Below, piece by piece: positions 61,985 to 64,000 of a DNA stretch of 64,000 nt; positions within the stretch are counted from its first letter, which is position 1, and each line of letters starts with the position of its first letter. A program made the position numbers and the translations under genes. The notes under the pieces were generated by a model, which did no database searches, had not been told where the DNA came from, and saw only the letters and a program-made list of their open reading frames with translations. The stretch comes from Amoebidium appalachense (taxonomy: Eukaryota > Ichthyosporea), in assembly GCA_963693365.1 (NCBI GenBank), contig CAVNZM010000012.1, positions 7,812,001 through 7,876,000 on the forward strand. The letters run 5' to 3'.

Positions 61985-62592
61985 TTTCAGCGTGGCGTCG
62001 TATGTGCAAGGTTATCGACAACCCCACCCGAGTGTTTTAAAGCGTTGGGGGGGGGGGGAGGGGGGGGACGATTGGTCTAATGTGTGTGATGATAAAAAGG
62101 TGCAGGTTACAGGAAAGGCAAGGGCAGCCAAAAGAAAAAGCCAAAAACGTGGAAGGGATTTAGAAACGAGACTGATAACGACGTTGAACCTGATAGTCTC
62201 TTCCTTTCTTTGTGGTGTAACAGAGAAATTTTACAACTCAGGCAAGCTCGTGGAAAAATACGATAAACCAGCCAAACAAAATAAACAACTCCTTACAAAA
62301 ACCTTTCTAAGGCTTTCAAGGCTCTCCATGCATATGCTTTCCACTCTTGCGCGTGAGGCATAGATATTGATCCCTGCCATAGATGCCCTTTGATTGACCG
62401 CGTACAACATCCATACGATCTTAAAAAGGGTCGTGTAACGTTGCAAAACTCATGTTCGAAAGCTCATAAGGTTGTATATGAGCGTCAAAGGGTTAGGGTT
62501 AGGGTAGATGTATTCCCAAAAAAATTATATAATCCTTTTTTTCCTCCCTAATGTGGGACATTTTGTGTGCTTGCAACTCTGGTAAAACTTAT

Positions 62593-62684
62593 GTCACGTG
62601 ACAACAAGTAGATTCTCATTGGCTGTGATTTGTGGGCTTCGCATCCAATCATCAGCGTGATTACGCAAACAATGAATGACGTCA
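62593..62684. promoter_or_regulatory. Divergent promoter with CLEAR-type palindrome, CCAAT boxes and CRE
   Basis: Between the GATA start (61984, minus) and the next ATG (62821, plus) lie the palindrome GTCACGTGAC (62593-62602), ATTGG (62618-62622), CCAAT (62645-62649) and TGACGTCA (62677-62684). The ten-base palindrome equals the CLEAR element bound by TFEB/MiT factors in animals. Confidence 0.55.
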
Positions 62685-62820
62685 CTTTGTAATAAATGCC
62701 AAGTTTTTTTTCAGTTCATGATCACGATGCTTCAGAATTCTGCTGTTTTTTTCATCACTTTAGAATTTTGTTGAGTTTTGTACCAGTAGATTTTTCTCCT
62801 CTGGGAGCGCGTTGGTCAAC

Positions 62821-63357
62821 ATGAGCAAGGTATTGAACACTTCTTTTCACCCTCCCTTTCGAAGGTTTTTTATTCATATAAGCTCTGGAGATCTATCCGA
62901 GTCTTTCTTTGTCTGAGGAGTTTGCCCTGTACTTACCACTTGATTGATCAGGTAGATTTGAAGAGCAGTGAGTAGTAAAGAAGGGGAAAAGGGAGGAATA
63001 GCTGGAGACTGGCGAAAGTTTGGGGGAAAGGGAAGAAGGGGGGGGGAGGGGGGAGGGGGGTAGGGGGAGTGGGGGGAAGGGGGGGGGAGGGGGAGGAGGA
63101 GGAGGAGGAGAGAGGGTGTCATGTAACGGAAAGACGGTTTGGTCGTGTGTTTGGTGTCTATCCCCCGAACACTGTGGGAAATTCGTTTTTGGATGTAGAC
63201 CAAACCGTGGTTTCTGGATGTAGACCTAACTATGGTTTCTGGATGGAAATCAAACCAATCGCTGACTGTTTGTTTGTGGGAGCAGGGGGAGTTGGGCTCC
63301 AAGGCTTTTGGGGAGCTGAAGGAACAGCTCCGGACCATTCGCAGTGACAAGGATAGG
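62821..63357 (+). CDS. First two exons of an unrecognised gene, partial
   Basis: ATGAGCAAG (62821-62829) is followed by a GTATTG donor. A TTGTGGGAGCAG acceptor leads into 63286-63357 (phase 0), whose donor GTGTGT merges with a (GT)n tract. The product starts MSKGELGSKAFGEL and continues with a charged helix (EQLRTIRSDKDR), probably coiled coil. The gene would continue to the right of the window. The promoter motifs at 62593-62684 support a start here. No family recognised, and the first exon rests on nine bases. Confidence 0.35.

Positions 63358-64000
<643 letters not shown>

Noticed and set aside
61368-62363. 331-codon plus-strand frame
   Set aside because: Antisense shadow of the GATA gene and its 5' flank. 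The minus-strand reading has an intact zinc finger.
62488-62504. TTAGGG-like telomere repeat
   Set aside because: Only about two and a half units, so not evidence of a telomere or fusion.

Overview
The window is nuclear DNA from an intron-rich eukaryote whose introns and spacers are packed with poly-C/poly-G tracts, (CA)n/(GT)n and (CT)n/(GA)n. Almost all long open frames here are translated microsatellite (Thr-His, Cys-Val, Arg-Glu, poly-Pro, poly-Gly). The real genes were found by chaining short exons through splice sites and codon phase. Gene content (a Fab1/PIKfyve with FYVE, DEP and chaperonin-like domains, a fungal-like APC amino-acid permease, a GATA factor, PB1/UBA proteins) suggests a unicellular opisthokont, perhaps a holozoan protist such as an ichthyosporean. 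That placement is inference, with low confidence.

Layout. 1-30831 (minus): a PIKfyve/FAB1 gene in 33 exons whose phases all agree (3633 nt, 1211 codons). Its ATG is at 30831 and its 3' part, including the lipid-kinase domain, lies beyond the left edge. Its introns hold several copies of a dispersed repeat, a TTAA-flanked foldback element and minisatellites. 30832-33194: no gene seen. 33195-38241 (plus): a three-exon amino-acid permease (542 aa) with a CRE/CCAAT/TATA promoter. 39767-46213 (minus): a nine-exon, 650-aa protein with an N-terminal PB1 domain, a LIR-like motif and a C-terminal UBA domain, i.e. the layout of a selective-autophagy receptor (p62/NBR1 type) without ZZ or FW domains. 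48407-49041 (plus): a possible two-exon small secreted protein. 50060 to about 56118 (plus): a second PB1 gene, a head-to-head paralogue of the first, with matching intron phases and a shared domain I do not recognise. 56.5-61.3 kb: repeats plus an orphan promoter-like cluster. 61364-61984 (minus): a single-exon GATA zinc-finger gene. 62821 to the right edge (plus): the first two exons of an unrecognised gene, divergent from the GATA gene across a promoter that carries a perfect CLEAR-type palindrome.

How they fit. PIKfyve makes PI(3,5)P2 on endosomes and lysosomes, and the PB1/LIR/UBA protein looks like a cargo receptor for autophagy, so two endolysosomal or autophagic genes lie close together. 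No operon-like logic is implied. The features most worth a second look are the PB1 paralogue pair with its shared domain, the poly-C tract just downstream of most 5' splice sites, repeated tandem duplication of exon edges, and a dispersed repeat whose copies nearly all start at a poly-G tract (a poly-C tail when read on the other strand).
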